Source: Eublepharis macularius (Eukaryota; Chordata; Lepidosauria; Squamata; Eublepharidae). Taken from it: a stretch of 64,000 nucleotides of DNA. Numbering within the stretch: position 1 is the stretch's first letter; the number at the start of each line of letters is the position of its first letter. The stretch is taken from positions 128,375,464 to 128,439,463 of the forward strand of contig NC_072796.1 of NCBI RefSeq assembly GCF_028583425.1, given 5' to 3'. Below, in pieces: positions 54,765 through 64,000 of this stretch. Position numbers and translations under genes: made by a program. The notes under the pieces are model-generated. The model made no database searches. It saw nothing but the letters and a program-made list of their open reading frames with translations, and was not told the DNA's origin.

Positions 54765-55245
54765 ACAGAGCCACCCTAATGACACTAGATGTATCACTAG
54801 GGAGTCCAAGATCAAAATTCATACTATGGTATTTCCCATTACTAAGTATGGATGTGAAAGTTGGACAGTAAAGAAAGATGATAGGAAGAAAATGGATTCA
54901 TTTGAAATGTGGTGCTGGAGGAGAGTTTTGTGGATACCATGAATGACCAAAAAAACAAATAAGTGGGTACTAGATCAAATCAAGCCTGAATTTCTCCCTA
55001 GAAGCTAAAATGAGTAAACTGAGGCTATGGTACTTTGGTCACATCATCACGAGAAGACAAGACTCATTGGAAAAAAAACAATAAGGCAGTAGGAAAAGTG
55101 GAAGACATGAAATACATTGACTCCATAAAGGAAGCCACAACCTTCAGTTTGCAAGATTAAGCCTATTAAGAATAGGATGTTTTGGAGGTCTTTCGTTCAT
55201 AGGGTTGCCATAAATCACAAGCGACTTTATGGCACATAACATACT
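54765..55245 (+). pseudogene. BovB/RTE LINE C-terminal fragment
   Basis: The frame 54736-54942 contains KYGCESWTVKKDDRKKMDSF and WCWRRVLWIP, the conserved end of the BovB protein. Downstream text continues in broken frames (LRYFGHIITR near 55020-55055) to the 3' end GGGTTGCCATAAATCACAAG and CGACTTTATGGCAC. Frameshifts make it inactive. Confidence 0.85.
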
Positions 55246-55401
55246 TGTATTTATTTCGTTTTTTTGCATGCCCCCCAAAATCTGCATATGCTATCTCAGC
55301 AAGCTGTAAAATAACCTTGCAAGGTAGCTCAGAGTTATTACTGTTAAATTGCGGTTGCTGGTTGGCCCTCTAGTAAGTGAGCGCACCATAGTCCCAACTC
55401 G

Positions 55402-55488
55402 CAGTGCAATCCTAAACAGAATTCTGCCCTTTTCAAATCCATTTAAGTCAATAGGCTAAGAATAGCGTAACTCTGCTTAGGATTACTC
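55402..55488. repeat. Small palindromic element (AATCCTAAGCAGAG family)
   Basis: CAGTGCAATCCTAAACAGA at the left; CTCTGCTTAGGATTACTC at the right. Confidence 0.65.
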
Positions 55489-55856
55489 TTGTTAGTTTCT
55501 GTGCTACATTAATTCATGAATTTCCAAACCTCTGTTTGTCTCATCCATGTGATAATTCTTTAGGCTTAAACAACAAAAACCCTGCTTTTGTCGAATAATT
55601 TGGAGAGCTGAACCCATGGAAGTTTTTTAAAAAAAAAAATGTTTCCTTTGCTATTTCACTTATAAAAATATTTAAATATATATCACATTCTCTGCTGTTC
55701 GCATGACACCCAAAGAGGCTGGCAAAACAGAACGAGAACAAACAGCTCACCAGGAAATTGAAACTATTCTATGATAACGACTGGAAATAAAAAAGCCTGC
55801 TAAAATTTTTATAGTGCAAACAGAATGAGTCAGTTAGCCCACGCTGCAAAAGCCAG

Positions 55857-56111
55857 GTTTTCACTTGGTGATGGCGAATGAGCAGTGGAGTTTCTAGTGA
55901 GTGTTTTTTGAGCAAGTGGCTTTTTGGGGTGAAAAAACGGCAGGAGAGGAAAGAGTTAAACTTTCCCTCCTCCTCGATAAAGCAACCCCAGAGGATGTGT
56001 TTGCGTAAGAGAGACGCAGAGTTTGAGCTGTCTAGTCTCACAGTTTAGGGGATTTTAATGCTTGATTTTCTACTCCCCTCCACTCAATCATATTCTGCTT
56101 CTCAATAACGC
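55857..56111. repeat. Duplicated block, copy A
   Basis: Shares GGAAAGAGTTAAACTTTCCC, AAGCAACCCCAGAGGATGTG and the CTCGATCATATTCTGCTTC-type end with 57733-58150, about 1.9 kb away. The minus strand stays open in both copies. This copy lacks a ~155-bp internal piece present in copy B. Confidence 0.75.
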
Positions 56112-56194
56112 TTTTTTTGCAGAAAGAAGGTATATGTTTATTTATTAAGTTGCTGAGTTGATCGATAACTCGTATATATGGGGGGCAGGGATGC

Positions 56195-56480
56195 TTGCAA
56201 CTCCACTAGGGCTGCCAGATCCCCTTACCCTACTGGTGGGAGGGGGAACCAGCACTCACCTTCTCTGTGCTCCTTGCATGAGTTCAAAGTGCATGCATCC
56301 ATGTGCCTGTGCGATGACATCACTTCCAGGAAGTGACATCACTGCACTGCCCCAACAGCACTCCTGCACCTCCCAGCAAGCTGACCTGGACCCCAAACAC
56401 CCCAATTTGGCTGAAAAGCACAGGAGCACCCCTGGGGCAGCACAACAATGCCACTCCCGGGAGTAATATTGTTGTGTTTT
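56195..56480. repeat. TAGGGTTGCCAGATCCCC-family copy
   Basis: AGGGCTGCCAGATCCCCTTACCC start and GATGACATCACTTCCAGGAAG interior match the family at 7284 and 48480. Confidence 0.6.
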
Positions 56481-56624
56481 TTAAATTTGATCTGAAAAGA
56501 AAAATACAAATAGCAATGGAAAGTGCATAGAAATTTATACAAAGGACTAAATTTAATCAACAACAGAAAAGTATATTCAAAATCTGTGGCAACACAACTA
56601 ACTAACATCTATATGTGCCCCCCT

Positions 56625-57705
56625 TGCCCAGTTGGTGCGAAGTTTCGGACTTGGGTGTCATCAATATGCAGATGACACCCAGTTGTATCTGATGATGACC
56701 TAGCTCAGTGCCAGATGTCCTGGGACATGCTTTTGCAGCCATGACTGGTTGGTTGAAGCAGAGTCACCTGAAACTGAACCCGATGAAGACAGAGGTCCTG
56801 TACTTGAGCCATGGGGGATTAGGTTTGGGACTCTGGCTCCCAGCCTTCAATGGGGCACTGTTAGTGCCAGTTCCAAGGGTTAAGAGCCTGGGGGTGATCT
56901 TGGATGCCTCCCTGAAAATGGAGGCACAGGTCACAGTGGTTGTCAGGTCCTCTTTTTTCCATCTGTGGCAGACCAGGCAACTTGTCCCTTACCTGTCAAC
57001 CCATGACTTAACTACAGTGATCCAAGCAACGGTCATCTCTAGGCTAGATTACTGTAACTCGCTCTACATGGGGCTACCGTTGAGCCTGACCTGGAGATTA
57101 CAGCTGGTACAAAAAGCAGCGGTGCGTGTTATTACAAGAGTGCCAAATAAGGCACATATAACACCATTCTTACACGAACTGCATTGGTTGCCAGTAGAGT
57201 ACCGGATCAGATTCAAGGTTCTGGTACTGACCTATAAGTCCCTGTGCAGACTGGGACCAGCGTATCTACGGGACTGTCTCTCCCCATATATTCCCCAGAG
57301 GACACTCTGATCAGGAGACAAACAATCATTGGTGGTCCCTGGCCCCAAGGAGGCCCACCTAGCCTTGACTAGAGCCAGGACCTTTTCTGTCCTGGCTCCC
57401 ACCTGGTGGAACACTCTGTCTGCTGAGATCAGGGCCTGGCAGGACCTACTATCCTTCCACCAGGCCTGCAAGACAGAGTTGTTCCGCCAGGCATATGCCT
57501 GAGGCTGGGCCTCCGACGGCCTGGAAAAAAGGAGTGTATACATCTTAACCCTCCCTGTGAAGGCTGTCCACCATCCTGTTTTAAATGTGTTGTTTTTATT
57601 GAACATTGATTTTTAAATTGTATTTTTAATATGTTGTTATCTGCCCTGAGCCTGCTCACGGGAAGGGCGGAATACAAATTTGAAATAAATAAATAAATAA
57701 CTTAT
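56625..57705 (+). pseudogene. L2 LINE 3' fragment, frameshifted
   Basis: Begins just before the RT motif (CHQYADDTQLYL, with YADD at 56665-56676). A stop and frame change follow, then a 200-codon frame (56708-57310) aligned with residues ~739-938 of the intact L2: KLNPMKTEVLYL, LDYCNSLYMGLP, HWLPVEYRIRFKVL. It ends in CTGCCCTGAGCCTGC...GGGCGGAATACAAATTTG. It is an older truncated relative. Confidence 0.9.
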
Positions 57706-57732
57706 GAACTAACTTATACCTAAAATTTCAGA

Positions 57733-58150
57733 GTTTCACTTGACAATGAAGAATGAGCAGCGAAGTTTCCAGTGCCTGTATATGTTTTCCGAGCAAGTGG
57801 CTTTTCCCGGCGAGAAAACAGCAGCAGAGGAAAGAGTTAAACTTTCCCTCCTCCTTGATAAAGCAACCCCAGAGGATGTGTTTGCATAAGACAATGTATA
57901 GCGGAGCCCTCACAGCCAGTTCAGAAGCGGGTGCTTCTGCATTCTTTCACGATTCTCTCTCCTCACACATGCGGAAGACAGAAATGCTCCCAGCTCTGCA
58001 GCCTGAAAGAAAATGCAATTTAATTTGTCTAATACATCTAATTAGATCCGGACGCAGAGTTTGGGGTGCCTGGTCTCACAATTGAGGGGATTTTAGTGCT
58101 GGACTTTCGGCCTCCCTCCACTCGATCATATTCTGCTTCACATTAACGCT
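57733..58150. repeat. Duplicated block, copy B
   Basis: Diverged longer copy of 55857-56111, with a two-codon in-frame difference in the shared open minus frame (KHILWGCFI and EEGKFNSFL are kept in both). The extra piece is at about 57890-58045. Confidence 0.75.
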
Positions 58151-58350
58151 ATTGACCTCCTGCCTTGCTTGTCAGCCCAGAAGCGGTCGTGACTGATTCC
58201 CCGCACGTATACGCATCCACATCAGCAACCTTTCAAATGCTGACTTTGCATATCCTCCAGCAGAGACCTTCACCCGGGGAACAGAAACCCTGAGGCCTCT
58301 CCTGGCTAGACAGCTGCTGGTGGAAGTAGCAACATTTCAGAGAACCATTA

Positions 58351-58353
<3 letters not shown>

Positions 58354-58399
<46 letters not shown>
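58354..58399. repeat. (TA)n microsatellite
   Basis: About 23 AT units. Confidence 0.95.
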
Positions 58400-58402
<3 letters not shown>

Positions 58403-58433
58403 GCTGATTAATTGAAGATATTCTCAACCGGAG

Positions 58434-58812
58434 GCGTGATCTGGGGGAGCCCAGTGACGCCTGGTGTGGGCTTTCGGGGACCACAGTTCTCTTTGTCAGA
58501 TGCAACTGGCAGGGAGAGCTGTGGTTACCGAAGGCTTATACTACATAGGAATTGGATACCTTCACTGCTACAAACTGACTGCACACCAAAAGGAGATGTT
58601 TACATTTCCAAGCAAAGGAATGTTTTGATTGCCTCTATGCTAATTGCATTCTGCCTTCTTGTGATTTATGCCCCCTTCCTTCTCTCTCTTTCCCCCTCCT
58701 CTTCTGTATCTGCCCAGTTTTGATCAGGCATCTGATGAAGAGAACTTGATTCTCGAAAGCTTATGCTATAATAAAATTAGTTAGTCTTAAAGGTGCTACT
58801 GGACTCTTTTTG
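58434..58812 (+). mobile_element. PLE-like element, family A, with 14-bp TSD
   Basis: 379 bp flanked by a perfect 14-bp direct repeat, ATTCTCAACCGGAG, at 58420-58433 and 58813-58826. The 3' part is the family A arm (TTAGTCTTAAAGGTGCTACTGG, CTCTTTTTG). Instead of an immediate mirror arm, a ~200-bp spacer (about 58530-58725) separates it from a diverged upstream arm (CCACAGTTCTCTTTGTCAG, CTGTGGTTACCGAAGGC). Confidence 0.82.
58732..58768 (+). ncRNA. Hammerhead-like motif in family A
   Basis: CTGATGA (58732-58738), extra A, GAGAA, CTTGA, TTCTC, GAAA (58755-58758), AGC-TTAT-GCT-A. Confidence 0.4.
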
Positions 58813-59094
58813 ATTCTCAACCGGAGTAGAACTGAATATCTGCAAATATTTGAAATGCATCATTTTTAAAAAGAATCTTACAGACATTGGCCACTTCGAC
58901 ACGTCCTAAAATGACGGCCCACTCACAGAATGCTAGCAGGTTTTCGCCTTCCCTCCACATGTCTCCATTAGCAAAATGGGTGCAGGGTGTTTCTTCTACA
59001 AATGTACTTTCTCCAGTCTTTCATTTGGGCGTGGTACGGGGGAGCGCTTTTTCTTCATTCCCGGGCATGGGAATGGTAAAAGCGCTCCGAGGAA

Positions 59095-59670
59095 TTTATT
59101 GTATTTATTTATTTTCTTTGGATTTCTATTCCGCCCTCCCCACGAAGGACTCAGGGTGGATTACAACATATTATAATGCATTAAAAATTAATTTATACAG
59201 TTAAAACCATACATAGATTGTTAAAAAATATAATATAATATATTCGCATATAAAATATACATTCAGATGGCGGCAATCAATAGCAGCAGAGACAACTTGA
59301 CACAGTAAGGCGGTGGACAAACTGAGGGCCAAGCTACAAGTGATGAATGACACTTGAATGGCAAGTGGATCAAGTGGAGAGCAAGTGGAGGGCAAGTGAA
59401 CAGGGAGGAATACACTTGCTGTTCAAGTGTCATTTGTTGCTTGTAGTTTGGCCCTTAGTAGGGAGGGATTCAGATTTTACACTTCTCCATTTATCATTTT
59501 TCAACTGGTGGAGGCCAGGCCTGACCTCAACCATATGCCTGGTGGAACATCTCTGTCTTGCAGGCCCGGCAAAATGATAACACATCCTGCCGGGCCCTGG
59601 TCTCAGTAGACAGAGTTCCACCAGGCTGGGGCCAAGACCAAGAAAGCCCTGACTCTGGTTGAGGTCAGGT
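59095..59670 (-). pseudogene. L2 LINE 3' fragment split by a MITE
   Basis: The L2 3' end lies at 59095-59322 (complement of GGGAGGGCGGAATAG) and C-terminal coding text at 59458-59670 (complement of GTTCCACCAGGCATATGG). A Harbinger-like MITE separates them. Confidence 0.82.
59326..59454. mobile_element. PIF/Harbinger-like MITE nested in L2
   Basis: GGGCCAAGCTACAAGTGATG and its complement, flanked by TGA (59323-59325) and TTA (59455-59457). The L2 sequence resumes on the other side. Confidence 0.82.
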
Positions 59671-59689
59671 CAGGAAACCTACAATTGCT

Positions 59690-60168
59690 GTCCAGCTCCT
59701 CCTCCCAAGCTTTCAGAATGTGATCATGCATGTGCAGAGTTTCAAAAGGAAGTGGAGAAAGTACCCGACCTCCCCTTCCAACCGCTTTTTCTAGGAGCTG
59801 CTGAGGCTGCCTGTGACGACAAAGTGAAAGGTCAGTGGTTTGGGGGAGTGTTTGTGGATGCTGAGTTTTCAGAGAAACTCAGCAAAACACAAAATAAATG
59901 GGAAAAGGGCGGGAAAGAGCAGCTGTGTGGAAGCAGCCATCTTTGGGTTGTTTTGATTTGGGCAAATGTTAAATATGAAATTCCATATGCTGCAAAAGTT
60001 GAAATATAAGTGGGTCCAATGCTATTAAACACCAAATATCATGGTAAAATATGATGACACACTAGCTTTAAATTACTCATGCCATTGCAGATCAAACATC
60101 AAATATCTTTGCTATCCATCTATTCATTTTTTCTAACCTTCTTCCAATAAATTGAGGGTAGCATATAA
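59690..60168. other. No recognised feature
   Basis: A 116-codon frame at 59659-60009 starts inside the L2 fragment and has no known motif. Confidence 0.4.
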
Positions 60169-60169
60169 C

Positions 60170-60425
60170 AACTACAATAATAATAACATTCAATTTATCT
60201 ACCACCCTACAGGATGACTTAATACCCTCTCAGAGCGGTTTACAAAGTATGTCATTGTTATCCCCACAACAATACACCCTGTGAGGTGGGTGGGGCTGAG
60301 AGAGCTCCTAGAAGCTGTGACTGACCCAAGGTCACCCAGCTGGCTTCAAGTGGAGGAGTGGGGAATCAAACCCAGTTTTCCAGATTAGAGTCCCACATTC
60401 TTAACCACTACACCAAACTCATTCT
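60170..60425 (-). repeat. tRNA-derived SINE (type B)
   Basis: (TAA)n tail, CCCTGTGAGGTGGGTGGGG, and head complement AACCACTACACCAAACTC. Confidence 0.87.
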
Positions 60426-60426
60426 C

Positions 60427-60488
<62 letters not shown>

Positions 60489-60489
60489 C
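60425..60489. repeat. (CAA)n microsatellite
   Basis: About 21 units. The poly-cysteine frame opposite is an artefact. Confidence 0.95.
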
Positions 60490-60629
60490 TGTGCTTATAT
60501 ATAACTTTTCTAGACAGATTAGTGCCTGTTAGTGTTATTATTATCCCCACAATACAGCTAGGGAGCTGGGGATAACCTTCTCTTCCATTTTGTATGCATA
60601 AAAACCCCACAAGAGAGTTTCAGGTGTGT

Positions 60630-60795
60630 AGCTTTTTTGGTTTGCAAGATGTTGGTCCAACAGCACCTTAAAGTCCAATGAGATTTCCAAGGTATGAGCT
60701 TTTGAGAGTCTGAAGAAGTGAGCTGTGATTCACGAAAGCTCATACCCTACCACAAATGTTGGTAGTCTTATAGGTGCTACTGGACTCTTGTCTTT
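60630..60795 (+). repeat. PLE-like palindromic element, family A variant
   Basis: CCAACAGCACCTTAAAGTCC, GGTATGAGCTTTTGAGAG, then the mirror arm CACGAAAGCTCATACCC and TCTTATAGGTGCTACTGGAC. The motif at 60710-60737 is CTGAAGA, A, GTGA...TCAC, GAAA: the stem differs from other copies but still pairs. Confidence 0.7.
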
Positions 60796-60880
60796 CCTAA
60801 AGCTTCCTTTGTCAGATATAAGTAGTCAGCAATCTCATTGGTCTTTAAGGTGCTATTGGACCCAGATCTTGCTCTCTCAC

Positions 60881-61131
60881 AACAACAACAACATTCAATT
60901 TCTATACCGCCCTTCAGGACAACTTAACACCCACTCAGAGTGGTTTACAAAGTACGTCATTATTATCCCCACAACAAAACACCCTATGAGGTGGGTAGAG
61001 CTGAGAGAGCTCTGAGAGAACTGTGACTAGCTCAAGGTCACCCAGCTGGCTTCAGGTGGAGGAGTGGGGAATCAAACCCGGCTCTCCAGATTAGAGCCCC
61101 GCGCTCTTAACCACTACACCAAACTGGCTCT
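60881..61131 (-). repeat. tRNA-derived SINE (type B)
   Basis: (ACA)n tail, CTATACCGCCCTTCAGGAC, and head complement CACTACACCAAACTGGCTC. Confidence 0.88.
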
Positions 61132-61479
61132 AGGTTAGGCAGAGAAAGTAATTGGCTCAAGGTCAGCCAGTGCGATCCATTGCTGAGCAAAGATTTACGT
61201 GCAGTCCTAGTCTGACCACTGCGTCATATTGGCTCTTTTGCACAGCTGATATCTGACCCTATCTAACAGTCAAGCAACATTGCATGGCAAATAGGATCAA
61301 ATCTCCAATAATGGGATCGAATATCACTGGATATAAGCTGCTGGTATCAAATAGCCTATGGATACTGGAGAAATTTTTTAATACATGTCCAAAACCCCAA
61401 AGGAAAATGGCCAGAGGATTTTTTCCAAAGGGATTTAGGATGGGGAACCAATTTGTTTCCCTTATAGTCTTAACAGAGC

Positions 61480-61930
61480 ACCTATATACCACTAAAAAAA
61501 AATCAGAAAGAGTCTGCTCTGGAAGTGGCATGCACGGAGCCAGACTGAGCTGTTCTTCAACTAAAGACTGCAGTCTGTGCCAGCGATTTGCAAAAGCGCT
61601 GAGCATTTGCTCAGGGAGCTGAGGCAGTGCCAGCAGCGCCTGGAAGAAGCAATATCAAGGGTGGAGGATGCGGCAGGTGGAATGCTGCACACAGCAGAAC
61701 TGCAGCTCCCTGCTGGATATCAAAGAGCAGTGGAGAGGTTCTTGCTTGAATCACAGTGGCATGCTTACACTGGAAAGTGGGGCTTCGAAACATCTGCCTT
61801 GCCAGTCATGTGGCTCAAAAGATATTCAAGCCTTGCATTGGAGTCTGGAGGTCATAAGAGTGAAAGAGCTTCAAGATCACTTCTGGCTCAAGAGAGAAAG
61901 CAAAGTTTTCCATCTGCTCACATACACACC
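61480..61930 (+). pseudogene. Unassigned decayed coding fragment with coiled-coil character
   Basis: Across frames the text reads CSLCQRFAKAL, then LRELRQCQQRLEEAISRVED (heptad-like), then SSLLDIKEQWRGS. A frameshift separates the parts and stops follow. The CxxC plus coiled coil is reminiscent of LINE ORF1 proteins, but I cannot assign a family, and it could also be a processed pseudogene. Confidence 0.35.
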
Positions 61931-61944
61931 TATTATGCTTTACA

Positions 61945-62130
61945 TGGAGCCGTTAGAGTGTTGAACTAGGATCTCTATTCTACTATGGAAGGTTGCTGGG
62001 CGACCTTGGGCCAGTCACACACTCTCCGCCTAATCAACCTCACAGGGTTGTTGTCAGGATAGAATGGAGGAGAGGAGAACTATGTAAATCACCTTGATTC
62101 CCCATTGGGGACATTTGTATAAACAAATAA
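61945..62130 (+). repeat. Sauria-type tRNA-derived SINE
   Basis: GGAGCCGTTAGAGTGTTGAAC, GGGCCAGTCACACACTCTCC, CACAGGGTTGTTGTCAGGAT, GGAGAGGAGAACTATGTAAA in Sauria order. Confidence 0.8.
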
Positions 62131-62131
62131 G

Positions 62132-62442
62132 AAGTTCTGTGACCCTCACTATTATTAACCCAAAGTTTAGGGGGGCGGCAGCATTGAAGGCAGTTTCTCC
62201 TTTTCTCCTCCAGTCCTTTTCCAGTTTAAGCATCGCTCGCCAAGCAATGTAGAGAGGGGTGATTTAGATAAGGAAAATGACAGGAAAGAGTTCATCCTCT
62301 TTTGTCTCCTGGTCAAAGCGCATCCCATGGTACAAGATTCCAGGTTGGTTCCTCCCAGCATTTTTAAAATATGTGTTTCAGATGAGCACAGCCCTGATTC
62401 AGACACAGGCCATGAAGAAAGGGAAGACGTGCTTAAATCTTT
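62132..62442. other. No recognised feature
   Basis: No coding domain or repeat family. Confidence 0.4.
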
Positions 62443-62691
62443 GGCCAGTTTGGTGTAGTGGTTAAGAGCGGCAGGACTCTACTCTGGAGAGCCATGTTTG
62501 ATTCCCCACTCCTCTGCTTGAAGCCAGCTGGGTGACCTTGGGTCAGTCACAGCTCTCTCAGAGCTCTCTCAGCCCCACCCACCTCACAGGGTGATTGTCA
62601 TGAGGATGATATAGGTTGCAAACTGCTCTGAACGGGTGTTAAGTTGTCTTGAAGGGTGGTATATAAACTGAGTGTTGTTATTATTATTCTA
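62443..62691 (+). repeat. tRNA-derived SINE (type B)
   Basis: GGCCAGTTTGGTGTAGTGG head to GAAGGGTGGTATATAAACTG end with a (TTA)n tail. Confidence 0.87.
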
Positions 62692-63127
62692 CCCCTGTAG
62701 GGTTTTGCTGATTGAAAATGCCTCCCTATAATCCTATTAACCTTGAAAGGAAAGGGTGGGGGGAGACACACAAAAAAGTTTGAACTTGAAATGTAAACAA
62801 GAGCACAAACAATGCTTTCCTCAAACAATAAACAGCAGACCAATTAATATAATGAAGGAAATGGGATGTGAATCATGCAAAAAAGAACCGTCAATTGTCA
62901 TCAAATATCAGAGCATTCAAAGAAATATGGCAGCTTTCCACACTTGGTTAATTCTCACAAGACCATAGCAGATTGTTAACAAGCTGGGTGTCAGATTGAC
63001 TTGGTATATTTTGTATTATCCAGGAAGCATTAATCCTTAAACACCACATCAGGCCGTCAAGAAGCAGGGCTTAAAATGTGCTTCACGTATGCCATTCCTT
63101 TATTTCAACGGGGCACCAGTCTTTAAC
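62692..63127. other. No recognised feature
   Basis: No coding domain or repeat family. Confidence 0.4.
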
Positions 63128-63130
63128 GAG

Positions 63131-63342
63131 GGCCGTTTCCAGACGGCCCCCCGCCTCGCGAAACGTCGTGCGTCGTCGCGCGTCGTTGCGCAGAAAACGT
63201 GAAATATCGCGATTTCTCGCGCGAGTTTTGCACGACATCGCGCAAAACTCGCGCGAGAAAACGCGATATTTCGCGTTTTCTGCGCAACGACGCGCAACGA
63301 CGCGCGACGTTTCGCAAGGCGGGGGGCCGTCTGGAAACGGCC
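63131..63342. mobile_element. CpG-rich near-perfect palindromic MITE
   Basis: 212 bp. The left and right arms (about 101 bp each) differ at only five positions; four are C/T or G/A changes within CpG contexts. The termini are GGCCGTTTCCAGACGGCC, and GAG flanks both sides (63128-63130, 63343-63345). The loop is about 9 bases near 63232-63240. Open frames on both strands merely reflect the palindrome. Confidence 0.82.
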
Positions 63343-63345
63343 GAG

Positions 63346-63737
63346 GTTTGGCACACTCTTTAGGCCATACCTGCACATTATGTTTTCTCTGCGGACATTC
63401 CCAGGGTCAGTGGAAAGGCATTTTTTGAACTTGCACTCTTACACGAGCCTAATTGGGATTAGGACCCGAGCATGCAGAGAAGGTATCTAAACCTCCCCCA
63501 AATCATTTTCTTCAACTGAACTGACCCTGGGGTGTTATTTGGGGAAACATGCCATCGAGAAAATAGTGTGGAGGAAAATCTAAGCCCCTCTCTCCATGTA
63601 TCGTCACCCATTCTGAATTGGGCCCATGCATGCCTTGGAAAGCATCGAACCAGAAGCTGGAGACATCCACAGGGAAAATGTAACATTAATTAGGCTCTTA
63701 ACAGTTAAAAAATCACTTGAAAAATACCACAGTTACT
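63346..63737. other. No recognised feature
   Basis: No coding domain or repeat family. Confidence 0.4.
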
Positions 63738-64000
63738 GAGAGTGTGTCTTCATGAGACACTTCGGTGTGTGTTTGTCAAGTGTAGGGAGATGCAATGTTA
63801 GCCGGGAAGTGTAGTTTAAAAAGACAGAGCCGGTGGAGATCGCTCCTCAGAGGGTCTGTCAAGTTCATCGTTGCCTCCTGGAAGGCTCTGTCAGTTTCGC
63901 CTCTCCAGTCTAAAACTGTGTGGGATTGCAACCAGAGGGCAGCGAGGAATGGAAATGAGCTGGAGCTGCCTTCCAGAGCCAGACTTGGACCTGGAGATGT
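63738..64000. mobile_element. Foldback element, family K (cut by window end)
   Basis: GAGTGTGTCTTCATGAGACAC start, then ATGTTAGCCGGGAAG and GAGCCGGTGGAGATCGCTC, matching the reverse of 41990-42060. The right end is outside the window. Confidence 0.5.

Noticed and set aside
59659..60009. 116-codon frame
   Set aside because: Starts in the L2 fragment and has no domain; a short hairpin lies within it.
60425..60610. Poly-cysteine frame
   Set aside because: Translation of the (CAA)n microsatellite on the opposite strand.
63078..63428. Frames with repeated RASLRRKREISRFLARV text
   Set aside because: The same peptide appears on both strands because the DNA is a palindrome.

Overview
The window looks like nuclear DNA from a squamate reptile, possibly a gecko, though no database search was possible. 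The evidence is the repeat complement: Sauria-type SINEs, a 5S-rRNA-derived SINE, SINEs with BovB/RTE-like tails, CR1, L2, L1 and BovB LINE pieces, and dense non-autonomous DNA transposons. I recognise no host protein-coding gene, tRNA gene or rRNA gene. Most long open frames are shadows of transposons or of microsatellites. The locus is best read as intergenic or deep intronic DNA.

Layout. 1-17 kb: foldback elements, a 5S SINE with a 14-bp target-site duplication (TSD), PIF/Harbinger-like MITEs, hAT-like elements, an L1 ORF2 3' end, a CR1 fragment and a five-motif compound microsatellite. 17-31 kb: palindromic Penelope-like (PLE-like) termini, CR1, old L2 pieces, several tRNA-type SINEs and a 759-bp hAT-like element with a perfect 8-bp TSD. 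31-50 kb: a GC-rich block that could be LTR-like, BovB reverse-transcriptase remains, more hAT and Harbinger elements, L2 3' ends with nested SINEs, and a PLE remnant. 50.6-53.9 kb: an L2 LINE with an intact 1002-codon endonuclease/reverse-transcriptase frame on the minus strand, the only convincing full coding sequence. 54-64 kb: BovB and L2 tails, a duplicated 250-bp block, further PLE-like termini and a 212-bp CpG-rich near-perfect hairpin.

How the pieces relate. The L2 element (and possibly relatives) could mobilise the SINEs that share its 3' end, and a BovB/RTE element could mobilise the 5S- and tRNA-derived SINEs with BovB-like tails. DNA transposon remnants sort by TSD into hAT-like (8 bp) and Harbinger-like (3 bp TNA). 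The most interesting signal is a pair of palindromic families with asymmetric ends and 12-14-bp TSDs. Their arms carry a CTGANGA - stem - GAAA arrangement resembling a hammerhead ribozyme core, with stem sequences that co-vary between subfamilies. A related terminus lies beside a decayed reading frame resembling the C-terminal end of a PLE protein.
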